Part shown: in pieces, positions 1-8,646 of the stretch | Numbering within the stretch: position 1 is the first letter of the stretch | Layout: every line of letters begins with the position of its first letter | From: Bordetella parapertussis | GTDB taxonomy: Bacteria > Pseudomonadota > Gammaproteobacteria > Burkholderiales > Burkholderiaceae_C | DNA: 45,774 nt | Assembly (NCBI GenBank): GCA_945870575.1 | Contig: CAMBSK010000022.1 | Span: 1 to 45,774, forward strand | Direction: 5' to 3' | Translations under genes and position numbers: made by a program | The notes under the pieces: model-generated | What the model was told of the DNA's origin: nothing | What the model saw: only the letters and a program-made list of their open reading frames with translations | The model's database searches: none

Positions 1-170
1 GGGGCTGGCGTGAGCGTGCGAGCCACCGGTGGCTCGGTGTTGACGCTGCCTGAAAGCGCCGTTGCTGGCATGCTTACAGCTTCAGCAGCAGCGCCTGGCG
101 CAGGCAGCCAGACCCGCACGCCGATTTCAGCGAGCATGGCGCGTTGACGAGTATCCAGCGACATAAACAT
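1..170 (-). CDS. Uracil-DNA glycosylase family 4, N-terminal fragment (runs off the window)
   Basis: Reading the minus strand from an ATG at 170 gives an open frame to the window edge, starting MFMSLDTRQRAMLAEIG and continuing into an alanine/proline-rich stretch. A second in-frame ATG at 164 may be the true start. The opening (LD-RQRAML-E-G) resembles the N-terminus of family 4 uracil-DNA glycosylases, which in Comamonadaceae often lie just after rimI; this is recall of the family, not a search. Such enzymes remove uracil from DNA using a 4Fe-4S cluster domain, but none of the catalytic motifs lie inside the window. It follows rimI by 24 bases on the same strand, so it is probably the last gene of that operon. 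The call rests on about 56 residues of a variable region plus gene order. Confidence 0.45.
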   Translation of the reverse strand, partial: MFMSLDTRQRAMLAEIGVRVWLPAPGAAAEAVSMPATALSGSVNTEPPVARTLTPA

Positions 171-193
171 GCGCTTAAGTTACCACTGTCTGC

Positions 194-697
194 TCACCAG
201 GACAAAGACATGACCACGGCGTCCTCGCGTATACCGTTATGGGCCGGGTAATAACCGGGCCGCACACCGTCGTGCACAAAGCCGCAGGCCTGGTAAATAT
301 CGATGGCGCGCCGGTTGCTGACGCGCACCTCCAGCCAGATGGCGTGCACGCCTTGCGCGCGGCTCCATTCCAGCAAATACTGCATCATGTGGCGAGCTAG
401 GCCGCGGCGTTGCTGCGCCGGTGCGACGGTGAAATTCAGCAAGTGCACCTCATCTGCCCCGCGCATGGCCACCAGGTAACACCAGACTTCCTGTTGCATC
501 AGCCAGACCGGCAGGTGGTAGCCCGACACCATGGCGTCTGCGAAATTATTTTGCGTCCAGGGGTGTGAATAAGCGCTTTGCTCTACCAGCAATAAAGCGG
601 GCAGTAGCGCCTGGCCTACGGCTTGAGGAACCGGTAGTTCGGCGGGCGCGTACTCCATGCGGGCAGGGCCGACTTTTTTGAACGGATTGAGATTCAT
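194..697 (-). CDS. rimI: Ribosomal protein S18 alanine N-acetyltransferase
   Basis: This 167-residue GNAT-fold acetyltransferase would transfer acetyl from acetyl-CoA to the N-terminal alanine of ribosomal protein S18. The acetyl-CoA pyrophosphate-binding motif A is visible as QQRRGLA (residues 95-101). The family's SNRRAIDIYQACGF segment (127-140) and the HPWTQNNFADAM segment (45-56) are also present. About 25 residues at the N-terminus exceed the usual 150-residue RimI and may be a lineage extension or reflect a later true start. Its ATG overlaps the tsaB stop codon as ATGA (694-697), so the two are probably translationally coupled. The pairing tsaB-rimI is common in proteobacteria. Cytoplasmic. 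Confidence 0.88.
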   Translation of the reverse strand: MNLNPFKKVGPARMEYAPAELPVPQAVGQALLPALLLVEQSAYSHPWTQNNFADAMVSGYHLPVWLMQQEVWCYLVAMRGADEVHLLNFTVAPAQQRRGLARHMMQYLLEWSRAQGVHAIWLEVRVSNRRAIDIYQACGFVHDGVRPGYYPAHNGIREDAVVMSLSW

Positions 698-1398
698 GCG
701 GCAGACAGTTTGTCGCTCAAGCGCTGCGCCGTGGTGCGCGCCACATCATCCCGCAGATACAAAGGCAGTGCCGAGGCCGCATTCATGGCTTCTCCACGCT
801 CCCAGGCGCGCGCCGCCAGCTTAAGCATGGCGTCTGCCTGCGGCCAGACCTCGATGGCTTGAGCGCCTGAACTTAGCAGGTGTTGCAAACCCGCGCTGTG
901 CGCCGCCAAGGCATTACCCGCCAGCGCAAAGCCCAGTGCGTCCCAGTGCGGCGGCAGTATGAGCTCTTTAGCCTGTGTCAATTGAGGCTCCAAACAAGTG
1001 AGCCAGCCCTTGTTTTTCCACTCATAGGCAGCGGCATACACCTGACCCATGCGCGCATCCAGCAGGGCCAATACCCGGGGCGATTGCGCCAGTGCTGTTT
1101 CTGCCAGGCACAGCAGGCTGTCAATCGGCAACAAGGGCAAATGCGCGCCCAATGCCAGCCCTTGGGCGACAGAACACGCGGTGCGCAAGCCGGTGAAAGC
1201 ACCCGGGCCGCGTCCGAAGGCAATCGCCTGCAACTCGGGCAAGCGAAGCTCTGCCCGTGACAGCAAGCTCAAAATGGCCGGTATCAGCTGCGTCGATGCT
1301 TGTGCCCCGGCAACCCCCTCATGCATGAGCACCTGAGCGCCGCGACACACCGCCAGCGACATGCGCTCCGTGCCGGTGTCTATGGCCAGCAAGTTCAT
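694..1398 (-). CDS. tsaB: tRNA threonylcarbamoyladenosine (t6A) biosynthesis protein TsaB
   Basis: TsaB is the scaffold partner of TsaD and TsaE in the complex that moves threonylcarbamoyl from its AMP adduct to A37 of ANN-decoding tRNAs. The 234-residue length fits the family (E. coli about 231). The ASKHA-fold start LLAIDTGTERMSLAV is at residues 3-17 and the hallmark GRGPGAFTGLR at 62-72. The gene overlaps the exporter gene before it and rimI after it by ATGA junctions, giving a three-gene coupled operon. The partner that makes threonylcarbamoyl-AMP, TsaC, is also in this window (4426-5418). TsaD and TsaE are not seen here. Confidence 0.93.
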   Translation of the reverse strand: MNLLAIDTGTERMSLAVCRGAQVLMHEGVAGAQASTQLIPAILSLLSRAELRLPELQAIAFGRGPGAFTGLRTACSVAQGLALGAHLPLLPIDSLLCLAETALAQSPRVLALLDARMGQVYAAAYEWKNKGWLTCLEPQLTQAKELILPPHWDALGFALAGNALAAHSAGLQHLLSSGAQAIEVWPQADAMLKLAARAWERGEAMNAASALPLYLRDDVARTTAQRLSDKLSAA

Positions 1399-2381
1399 GC
1401 CGCAGCTTTCGCCGTTGCAGAGCGTGATGACTGCACGCCAAAGACGATCCCTAGCGTGACCAATGACAAGCCCAGCATCACCTGCCAGCTCAGCGGTTCA
1501 CCGAGCAGTAACATCGCGCCCAACGCCGACAGTCCGGGTACCAGCGCGGTTATCATGGTGGAGCGCACCGGCCCGTAAGCGCGGATCATCAATGTAAAGC
1601 TGATGCCCGACACCACCACCGAGCCGACGCCTTGAAACAAGGCGTGCCACAGGATTTCGCTCCAGGGGGCGCTGAGCAAATGTGTGCTCAATACACCGCT
1701 GACGCACAGCACCAAATAAAGCGGCACAAAGCTGAAAAAAGCAAAGCAGGTGATGGCCATGGTGGCTTGCACGGCTTGCAGCTGGTGGCGGCGGCTGATG
1801 ACGCTGTAGGCGGACCAGCACATACTGGCGACGATGAACATCACATCGCCTATCCACACCGTGCCGCCTTCAAACGCATACAGCAGGCTGCTGCCGCCAA
1901 CCAGCAAATCGCCACCGAGGATCATGGCCAGGCCCAGCAGCCGGTAACCGTGCAGCCGTTCGCCGAGTATGAACACCGCCAGCAAGCTGGTCCACAAAGG
2001 CAGGCTGCCCGGCAACAGCACCGAGCCGTGTGCCGCCGGTGCAAAAAAGAAAGCGCTGTAGGCCAACACCGCGTAAGCGAAGCCGCCGAAGGTGCCGGTG
2101 AGAACGGTGATGCGCCAGGACAGCGGGGAAAAACCGCCGAATGAACCCGTCACTGCCCCCGTGCTGCGCTGGCGCTGCACAGACCACCAGCACCAGGGCA
2201 GCAGAATAAAGCTGGCGCCCATGATGCGCGCCAAGGTGATATCCAGCGGCAGCAGTTCATGCCTGGCCGAAGCGCGGGCTATGACGATAAAGGCCGACCA
2301 GATCGACACCGTGACCACAGCCGCCAGCCAGCCGGTGTGGCGCGACGAGCCACTGAGCAGCTGTTTCATGAAAGATTGCAT
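1395..2381 (-). CDS. EamA/DMT-family membrane transporter
   Basis: An inner-membrane protein of 328 residues from the chosen start, with about ten hydrophobic helices arranged as two EamA half-repeats (for example a WLAAVVTVSIWSAFIVIA first helix and an LGLSLVTLGIVFGVQ last helix). The DMT superfamily includes exporters of amino acids and other metabolites; the substrate cannot be told from sequence. The open frame continues upstream to 2483, but that would run into the divergent dacB start at 2417. The ATG at 2381 or the one at 2369 is therefore preferred. Its stop overlaps the tsaB start (ATGA), so it is the first gene of the tsaB-rimI operon. Confidence 0.8.
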   Translation of the reverse strand: MQSFMKQLLSGSSRHTGWLAAVVTVSIWSAFIVIARASARHELLPLDITLARIMGASFILLPWCWWSVQRQRSTGAVTGSFGGFSPLSWRITVLTGTFGGFAYAVLAYSAFFFAPAAHGSVLLPGSLPLWTSLLAVFILGERLHGYRLLGLAMILGGDLLVGGSSLLYAFEGGTVWIGDVMFIVASMCWSAYSVISRRHQLQAVQATMAITCFAFFSFVPLYLVLCVSGVLSTHLLSAPWSEILWHALFQGVGSVVVSGISFTLMIRAYGPVRSTMITALVPGLSALGAMLLLGEPLSWQVMLGLSLVTLGIVFGVQSSRSATAKAAA

Positions 2382-2416
2382 CCCGAGATTATCCGTGCAG
2401 GTTTGATAATGCCGGT

Positions 2417-3835
2417 ATGACAAGCCTGTTTTGCAAACCCTGGGTCTTGACTGCCGTGCTGCTGGCAGTGTGCGTGCAAGCACGGGCAGAAACTGCTGCT
2501 GTTTTGCCCGCCTCTGTGCAGGAGGCCTTGAAAGCTGCGCGCTTGCCGCCGGACGCGTTGAGCGTGGTGGTTTTGCCGGTGCAAGCGGGCAACCCGCGTT
2601 TGCAACACCAGGCCGGCGTGCAGCGCAACCCGGCCTCGCTCATGAAGCTGGTTACCACCAGTGCAGCGCTGGATTTGCTCGGTACAGCCTTTACCTGGCG
2701 CACCCCCGTGTACCTGGACGGTCAAGTGCGAGAGGGTGTGTTGCAAGGAAATCTTTACCTGCAAGGCAGCGGCGACCCGCGTTTCGGTGTGGAGCAACTG
2801 TGGCTGCTGCTGCGCCGAGTGCAAGGCCTTGGTATAAGCAGTATTCAGGGCGATATCCTGCTTGACCGCAGCGTGTTCAGCGTCCCGCCGCAAGACCCGG
2901 GCGGTTTTGACGGCGAGCCGCTGCGGCCCTACAACGCCGCGCCCGACGGCCTATTGATCAATTACAAATCGCTGCTCTTGCAATTCGTACCGGACCAGGC
3001 CAACAAAATCGCCAGAGTGCATGCCGAGCCGCCGCTGGCAGGCGTCAAACTGCAAGACAGCGTGCCTTTGTCTTCAGGAGAGTGCAGCGATTACCGGGGC
3101 GGCTTGAAAGCGGATTTTCACAACCCGTTGAACATGGTGTTCAGCGGCAGCTATCCCTTGGCTTGTGGCGAAAAAACCTGGCCTGTCGCTTACGTCGAAC
3201 CCGAGCGCTTCGCTGCGCGGGCGTTGCACGGCATGTGGTTGCAACTTGGCGGCCAGTTAAGCGGCACAGTTCGGGAAGCCACACCGGCGGCAGGGCTCGA
3301 GCCTGTCTTTTTTCATGAGTCGCCGACGCTGGCTGAGGTGGTGCGCGACATCAATAAATTCAGCAATAACGTCATGGCCGAGCAATTGTTTTTGACGCTG
3401 GCCGTGCAAAAACGTGGCAGCGGCAGCGCCCCGCTGGCGGTCGAGGTGGTGCAGGCCTGGTGGCGCGAGCGCCTGTCCGGCGTTGAAGCGCCGCACCTTG
3501 ACAAAGGCTCTGGCCTGAGTCGCGAAGCCCGCCTCAGCGCAGAGTCGCTGGCCGCTTTGTTGCAATGGGCCTGGGCCCAGCCCTTCATGCCCGAATTGAT
3601 GGCTTCGCTGCCGGTCACCGGCGTGGACGGCACCATGAAGCGCAGCAAAAGCAGCGCGCCCGCGCATTTGAAAACCGGCAGCCTGCGCGATGTCATGGGG
3701 ATTGCCGGTTATGTGGATGCGGCCAACGGCCAGCGCTATGTGCTGGTCGCCATGGTCAACCACGCCAACGCCAACCAGGCCAGACCGGTGATGGATGCCT
3801 TGATTGACTGGACTGCCGCTAAAAAATCGCCCTGA
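2417..3835 (+). CDS. dacB: D-alanyl-D-alanine carboxypeptidase/endopeptidase (PBP4 type)
   Basis: A 472-residue periplasmic penicillin-binding protein of the S13 peptidase family, which trims D-Ala from peptidoglycan stem peptides and cuts DD-crosslinks. A signal peptide covers roughly residues 1-25, ending QARA. The three active-site motifs are intact and in order: SLMK (nucleophile Ser74, Lys77), SNN (316-318) and KTG (419-421). The long insert between the first two motifs is typical of PBP4. It is divergent from the EamA transporter, with only 35 bases between the chosen starts, and has no same-strand partner. The next gene on the strand has its own promoter-like region. Confidence 0.93.
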   Translation: MTSLFCKPWVLTAVLLAVCVQARAETAAVLPASVQEALKAARLPPDALSVVVLPVQAGNPRLQHQAGVQRNPASLMKLVTTSAALDLLGTAFTWRTPVYLDGQVREGVLQGNLYLQGSGDPRFGVEQLWLLLRRVQGLGISSIQGDILLDRSVFSVPPQDPGGFDGEPLRPYNAAPDGLLINYKSLLLQFVPDQANKIARVHAEPPLAGVKLQDSVPLSSGECSDYRGGLKADFHNPLNMVFSGSYPLACGEKTWPVAYVEPERFAARALHGMWLQLGGQLSGTVREATPAAGLEPVFFHESPTLAEVVRDINKFSNNVMAEQLFLTLAVQKRGSGSAPLAVEVVQAWWRERLSGVEAPHLDKGSGLSREARLSAESLAALLQWAWAQPFMPELMASLPVTGVDGTMKRSKSSAPAHLKTGSLRDVMGIAGYVDAANGQRYVLVAMVNHANANQARPVMDALIDWTAAKKSP

Positions 3836-3847
3836 AAGTATTATTAT

Positions 3848-3876
3848 TTGACAAATATAAAAATATATTAAACAAT
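3848..3876 (+). promoter_or_regulatory. Putative promoter in an AT-rich spacer
   Basis: A perfect TTGACA (-35) at 3848-3853 is followed after 17 bases by AACAAT (3871-3876), which matches four of six -10 positions. It sits in a block from about 3838 to 3905 made almost only of A and T, in sharp contrast to the surrounding coding DNA. Such blocks often act as UP elements or as targets for H-NS-type proteins. The downstream lipoprotein gene starts at 3928 with an AAGGGG ribosome-binding site. No experimental start site is known. Confidence 0.45.
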
Positions 3877-3927
3877 ATTAATGTATTTATCAATTATTTA
3901 GTTGTCCTGCCAACAAGGGGTGAGCGA

Positions 3928-4380
3928 ATGAAAACCATAGGACTTTGGATTTCTCTGCTTTTGCTGTTGAGCGGCTGTCATTCAGTCGTCAAACAGTACA
4001 AGGCGGTCTATACGGTGGATCCGGCGACGGTGTGGGAAACCATAGAGCTGACACCGCAAGGCGTGCATTACGGCATCGACATGGCCGGTATGGTCAAACA
4101 CGATTTGTTCCGCACTTTCTGGATGCAAAAACGCTCGGCCAACAGCCCGTATCTGTATGAAAAACTGCAAGTCAATCTGAATTGTCGCGACAGACAAATG
4201 ATGTGGTTGATGCGCACCCAGGTACAAAACAACGAGGTGATAGCCATTCAGACAACGGCCTCTCACTGGTGGCCGGACCGGATCAAGGACGCGCCGTTTT
4301 CGAAATGGCAGCCGATTGAAGCAGACACCTTGGAAGACAAGCTGGCCGACAAAGTGTGTCTGACACCGGACAAGCGCTAG
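3928..4380 (+). CDS. Small predicted lipoprotein of unknown function
   Basis: A 150-residue protein with a signal peptide and a clear lipobox, LLSGC, ending at Cys17; it should be lipid-anchored after signal peptidase II cleavage. The mature part has two further cysteines, one in LNCRDRQ and one near the end in DKVC, separated by a region with WQPIEAD. This layout recalls small surface-adhesin-E-like lipoproteins, but only loosely, so no function is assigned. An AAGGGG ribosome-binding site lies just upstream. The gene stands alone between dacB and the convergent tsaC, and its AT-rich promoter region differs from its neighbours. Confidence 0.75.
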   Translation: MKTIGLWISLLLLLSGCHSVVKQYKAVYTVDPATVWETIELTPQGVHYGIDMAGMVKHDLFRTFWMQKRSANSPYLYEKLQVNLNCRDRQMMWLMRTQVQNNEVIAIQTTASHWWPDRIKDAPFSKWQPIEADTLEDKLADKVCLTPDKR

Positions 4381-4425
4381 CGGTTCTGACAGTCAAGCAG
4401 CATGCACCAGGTGTATGAAAAATAT

Positions 4426-5418
4426 TCAAGCACTGGCGCGCAGCAGCCGGTCGCGCACGCCATCCCAGACGGCTTCTTCGGGCGGGGCTTCGATCCATAT
4501 TTCGTCCACCCCGGCAGCGTCGAGTTCACGCAAGCGGGCAAACAATTCGTGGGCACAAGCGGCAGCGTCATCCGGCATCAGCCGCCATTGCAAGCCGGGC
4601 GGCAAGGACTGAGGCGTGCGCAGCCAGAATACCGTTGCCTGGGGTGCAGCGTTTTTTAAACAGTCTGAAATGTTCATGGCGCTCAGCATCCGCACACGCG
4701 CACGCGGTGCGTAATGCGATTCCAGCATGCCGGGTGCGGCAGGGGAGACAGCCTCCGTTGCCCGGGCACTGGCGTGAGTCAGTACCGCTGTGCCGCAAAC
4801 AGCGCTCAGTTGTGCCGGTGTCAACATGCCCGGGCGCAGCAACACCGGAGCGCCACGACTGACATCGACGATGGTCGATTCAATACCGACCTCGCAGTCG
4901 CCGCCGTCCATCACCGTCAAATCCGCAAAAGCTTCACGCACATGTTGTGCGGTCGTCGGACTGACGCGCCCGAACAGGTTGGCGCTGGGTGCGGCCACGC
5001 CTTGCACACCCGCCATCAGCGCTTGTTGCAGCACCTGATGCGCCAGCGGATGAGAAGGGCAGCGCAGGGCAATCGTGGCGTGGCCGCCGGCCGCGGCATC
5101 GGCGACACCGGCGCGTCGCGGCAGTATCAAGGTGAGCGGGCCTGGCCAGAAAGTATCCATTAAGGTTTGTGCAAAAACCGGCACATCGCTGGCGAACAAC
5201 GGTACTTGCGCACTGGACGCCAGGTGCACGATCAAGGGATGGTCTGCCGGCCTACCCTTGGCTTTGAAGATGGCGGCCACGGCTTGAGGGTTGAGCGCAT
5301 CGGCGGCCAGGCCGTACACGGTTTCGGTCGGCAGTCCAAGCAGTTCACCGCGCGCCAGTATGTCTACCGCCAGGGCAATGTCTGGCGCAGAACCGCTTAA
5401 AAAACGCGGGCTACTCAT
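4426..5418 (-). CDS. tsaC: L-threonylcarbamoyladenylate synthase (Sua5/TsaC)
   Basis: This enzyme makes threonylcarbamoyl-AMP from threonine, bicarbonate and ATP, the first step of t6A modification of tRNA. The YrdC-type fold is clear from GLPTETVYGLAADA and the KAKGRPADHPL nucleotide-binding segment within the first 65 residues. The 330-residue length and the C-terminal segment with AAPGMLESHYAPRARV show the longer Sua5 form with its extra C-terminal domain. The frame is open to 5481, overlapping the end of purK, but MSSPRF at 5418 fits the family start and leaves a 49-base gap. It is the third gene of purE-purK-tsaC. Confidence 0.92.
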   Translation of the reverse strand: MSSPRFLSGSAPDIALAVDILARGELLGLPTETVYGLAADALNPQAVAAIFKAKGRPADHPLIVHLASSAQVPLFASDVPVFAQTLMDTFWPGPLTLILPRRAGVADAAAGGHATIALRCPSHPLAHQVLQQALMAGVQGVAAPSANLFGRVSPTTAQHVREAFADLTVMDGGDCEVGIESTIVDVSRGAPVLLRPGMLTPAQLSAVCGTAVLTHASARATEAVSPAAPGMLESHYAPRARVRMLSAMNISDCLKNAAPQATVFWLRTPQSLPPGLQWRLMPDDAAACAHELFARLRELDAAGVDEIWIEAPPEEAVWDGVRDRLLRASA

Positions 5419-5467
5419 GGTGATGCGCGCGGAAAAAAAGTATGTCTTTGTTTCACGGCAGGCGGCT

Positions 5468-6664
5468 TTACCAAGGGGCAATACCGAGGATACCGGCCGC
5501 CTTCAAAGCGGTTTGCCTAGCCTCGGCAATACCAGCGGCAGTCAGCGTCAAATGCCCCATTTTGCGGCCGTGCCGCGCCTCGGTTTTGCCGTACAAATGC
5601 AAATGTGAGCCGGGCAAGGCCAGCACTGCCGCCCAGTCTGGTTCAAGCGGCGAGTCGCCATGTGGCAGCCACAGGTCGCCGAGCAGATTCAGCATCACGC
5701 AAGGACTGTGTAAACGCGGCATGGTCAAGGGCAGGCCGGCCATGCAGCGCACTTGCAATTCGAACTGCGACACATCGCAGCTGTTGATGCTGTGGTGGCC
5801 GCTGTTGTGCGGGCGCGGTGCGATCTCATTCACCACCAGCGGGCCAAGCCAGTCTTTTTCAGGGCCGTCTTGCAGCAGAAAAAACTCTACGCACAACACG
5901 CCGGTGTAGTCGAGCTGGCGGGCAATGTCGTATGCCGATTGGATGGCCAAGGATTCAGTTGCCGCAGGCAGAGCAGCGTCAAACACTTCGGTGACGGCCA
6001 GTATGCCGCCCCGGTGCAAATTGGTTTGCAGGGGCAAATGCACGGTGTGACCGTCTGCGCCGCGCGCCAGCACCACCGAGCATTCGGCGGCCAGCGGCAG
6101 GCGTTTTTCCAATATGCAAACCACGCAAGGGTCGGCGTTTTGCAAATGCGCAAACGCGGCGGCAAGCTCTTTGCGGTTGTTCACCCGCGCCTGCCCTTTG
6201 CCGTCGTAGCCCAGCCGTGTGGTTTTCAAAATACCGGGCAGCAAATCGTCCTGCACTTGCGCGAGTTCAGACGCGTCATGAATCACCCGGTGCGGGGCCA
6301 CGGGTACACCGCAGCGCACGAAATGGGCTTTTTCCAAGGCCCGGTCTTGCGCAACCCGCACGGCCGACGGTCCGGGCGCGGCAGGCATGTGTTGTTGCAA
6401 CTGCGCCAGCGCCTCGGCCGGCACGTTTTCAAACTCGGTGGTGACTGCCTGGCACAGGGCGGCCATTTGCGCCAGCCCTTGCGGGTCCAGGTAGCCGGTT
6501 TGTATATGCGCATGGCTGATCAGGCCGGCCGGGCTGTGCGGGTCTGGGTCTAGCACCGCGGTGCGGTAGCCCAGGCTTTGCGCGGCATGCGACCACATGC
6601 GCCCGAGCTGTCCGCCGCCCAACACGCCCAGCGTGGCGCCCGGCTTCAAAGGCAAACCGCTCAT
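5468..6664 (-). CDS. purK: 5-(carboxyamino)imidazole ribonucleotide synthase
   Basis: PurK is an ATP-grasp ligase that carboxylates aminoimidazole ribonucleotide (AIR) using ATP and bicarbonate to give N5-CAIR in purine synthesis. The 398-residue protein opens with the nucleotide-binding-like loop GVLGGGQLGRMW (residues 13-24). It carries the ATP-grasp elements TRLGYDGKGQ and the metal-site segment NEIAPRPHNSGHHS. Its start overlaps the purE stop by four bases (ATGA, 6661-6664), so the enzyme and the mutase using its product are coupled. tsaC follows. Confidence 0.95.
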   Translation of the reverse strand: MSGLPLKPGATLGVLGGGQLGRMWSHAAQSLGYRTAVLDPDPHSPAGLISHAHIQTGYLDPQGLAQMAALCQAVTTEFENVPAEALAQLQQHMPAAPGPSAVRVAQDRALEKAHFVRCGVPVAPHRVIHDASELAQVQDDLLPGILKTTRLGYDGKGQARVNNRKELAAAFAHLQNADPCVVCILEKRLPLAAECSVVLARGADGHTVHLPLQTNLHRGGILAVTEVFDAALPAATESLAIQSAYDIARQLDYTGVLCVEFFLLQDGPEKDWLGPLVVNEIAPRPHNSGHHSINSCDVSQFELQVRCMAGLPLTMPRLHSPCVMLNLLGDLWLPHGDSPLEPDWAAVLALPGSHLHLYGKTEARHGRKMGHLTLTAAGIAEARQTALKAAGILGIAPW

Positions 6665-7155
6665 GCGGCAGGCGGCAGCGTCATTTGACGCGCGGCATCG
6701 CTTTGGCGTTGGCGGAAATCCTGCAAGGCTTGCTGCAAAGCCGGGTTGTGCAAGCCCAGCATGGCGACAGCGAAAAGCGCGGCATTCGCCGCCCCGGCGG
6801 CACCGATGGCAAATGTGGCCACTGGAATGCCCTTGGGCATTTGCACAATGCTGTGCAGCGAGTCCACGCCTTGCAAATGTTTGCCGGCCACCGGAACACC
6901 AAGCACCGGCACCGTGGTTTTGGCGGCCAGCATGCCGGGCAAATGTGCCGCTCCGCCCGCGCCTGCAATGATGGCGTGCAGCCCGCGCGACAGCGCTGAT
7001 TCGGCATACGCGAACATCTCGTCCGGCATGCGGTGCGCCGACAGCACCTGCGTTTCATGCGCTATGCCAAACTCCTGTAACAGTTGGGTGGCATGCTGCA
7101 TGGTGTCCCAGTCAGAGCTGGAGCCCATGACAACACCGACAAGAATAGAGGCCAT
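6661..7155 (-). CDS. purE: N5-carboxyaminoimidazole ribonucleotide mutase
   Basis: PurE moves the carboxyl group of N5-CAIR to C4, giving CAIR. The 164-residue length is typical of the class I bacterial enzyme. The diagnostic motifs are present: GSSSDWDTM near residue 12, SAHRMPDEMF in the forties (the active-site histidine loop) and GAGGAAHLPGMLAAKT. It is the first gene of purE-purK-tsaC and diverges from the thioredoxin-TPR gene across about 100 bases that must hold both promoters. Confidence 0.96.
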   Translation of the reverse strand: MASILVGVVMGSSSDWDTMQHATQLLQEFGIAHETQVLSAHRMPDEMFAYAESALSRGLHAIIAGAGGAAHLPGMLAAKTTVPVLGVPVAGKHLQGVDSLHSIVQMPKGIPVATFAIGAAGAANAALFAVAMLGLHNPALQQALQDFRQRQSDAARQMTLPPAA

Positions 7156-7262
7156 GATGTGTAGCAGTTGAACTGCGGGTAAGCTTATGGTTGAACGAAG
7201 TGCCGGACAAGTACATCCGGCGATACTGATTGGCTGATTTTATTCCTGTGGACCTGACACCC

Positions 7263-8219
7263 ATGATTGATGTGACTGTTGAGAATTTTGAAGCAGAAGT
7301 TATTGCGGCCTCCTCCCAAATCCCGGTGCTGCTGGACTTCTGGGCGCCGTGGTGCGGACCTTGCAAATCGCTGGGCCCGGTGCTGGAAAAACTGGAGCTT
7401 GACTACGCCGGGCGCTTCAAGCTGGTGAAGATCAACTCCGACGACGAGCAGCAACTGTCTCAGGCATTTGGTATCCGCAGCATACCTACTTGCGTGCTGA
7501 TGATGGACGGCAAGCCGGTCGATGGTTTCATGGGCGCTTTGCCTGAAGGCAAGCTGCGCGAGTTTCTGGACAAGCATTTGCCGGGCGAGGATGCGCTGCT
7601 GGCCGAAAAAGACCTGAATGCCGCCGAAGATTTGCTGGCCGAAGGCAATGCAGATGCGGCGCTGGCCAAGTTGCAAGAGGCGCTGGCCGTCAACCCGGCG
7701 AATGACGACGCCCGCTTTGAATACGTCAAGCTTTTGATGGCCATAGGTGAGCTCGAGAAAGCGCAGTCTGCGTTGGCTCCGGCGCTGGCGCAAATTCCCT
7801 TGCAATTGCGTTTTGAAGCCTTGAAACATTGGGGCGAGGCCTTGCATTTTGCCGAGACCGACGAACGTGCCCAGTGGCAAGTGGCGCAGTTCGATGCCTT
7901 GATAGAAAAAAACAAGCGCGACTTTGACACCCGCCTGGCCAAAGCACGTTTGCTGATGGCGGCTGCCGAATGGACGGCGGCCATGGACGAGTTGCTGGAA
8001 ATCGTCATGCGCGACAAAACCTGGAACGAAGGCGCGGCGCGTAAAAACATAGTCGCGGTGCTGGAATTGCTGACCCCGGCCAAGCCCAAGGGTGAACAAC
8101 CTGTGCCCGGCAAAAGCGCTGGCGGCATTGAGCTGACCGGCAAGGCGGTGGCGCTGGACGACCCGCAGGCCGAGCTGGTGTCGCGCTACAGACGCAAACT
8201 CAGCATGGCGCTGAACTGA
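7263..8219 (+). CDS. Thioredoxin-domain co-chaperone with TPR repeats (YbbN/CnoX type)
   Basis: A 318-residue cytoplasmic protein with an N-terminal thioredoxin fold (about 1-110) followed by helical TPR-like repeats (about 115-310). The redox motif WCGPC is complete (Cys31 and Cys34), unlike E. coli YbbN, which lacks a full CxxC. The architecture is that of YbbN/CnoX, a holdase that hands clients to the DnaK and GroEL systems. The frame opens earlier at a TTG (7230), but the ATG at 7263 gives the family's MIDVTVENFE start and is preferred. A lone receiver-domain gene begins 17 bases downstream and may be co-transcribed. Confidence 0.88.
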   Translation: MIDVTVENFEAEVIAASSQIPVLLDFWAPWCGPCKSLGPVLEKLELDYAGRFKLVKINSDDEQQLSQAFGIRSIPTCVLMMDGKPVDGFMGALPEGKLREFLDKHLPGEDALLAEKDLNAAEDLLAEGNADAALAKLQEALAVNPANDDARFEYVKLLMAIGELEKAQSALAPALAQIPLQLRFEALKHWGEALHFAETDERAQWQVAQFDALIEKNKRDFDTRLAKARLLMAAAEWTAAMDELLEIVMRDKTWNEGAARKNIVAVLELLTPAKPKGEQPVPGKSAGGIELTGKAVALDDPQAELVSRYRRKLSMALN

Positions 8220-8236
8220 GTCGCTTCTCAGGCCAA

Positions 8237-8623
<387 letters not shown>

Positions 8624-8646
8624 CCCATAAAACAGGTCTGGCGACC

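Noticed and set aside
2384..2483. Longer N-terminus for the EamA transporter
   Set aside because: The extension is arginine-rich, unlike a membrane-protein start, and would overlap the beginning of dacB.
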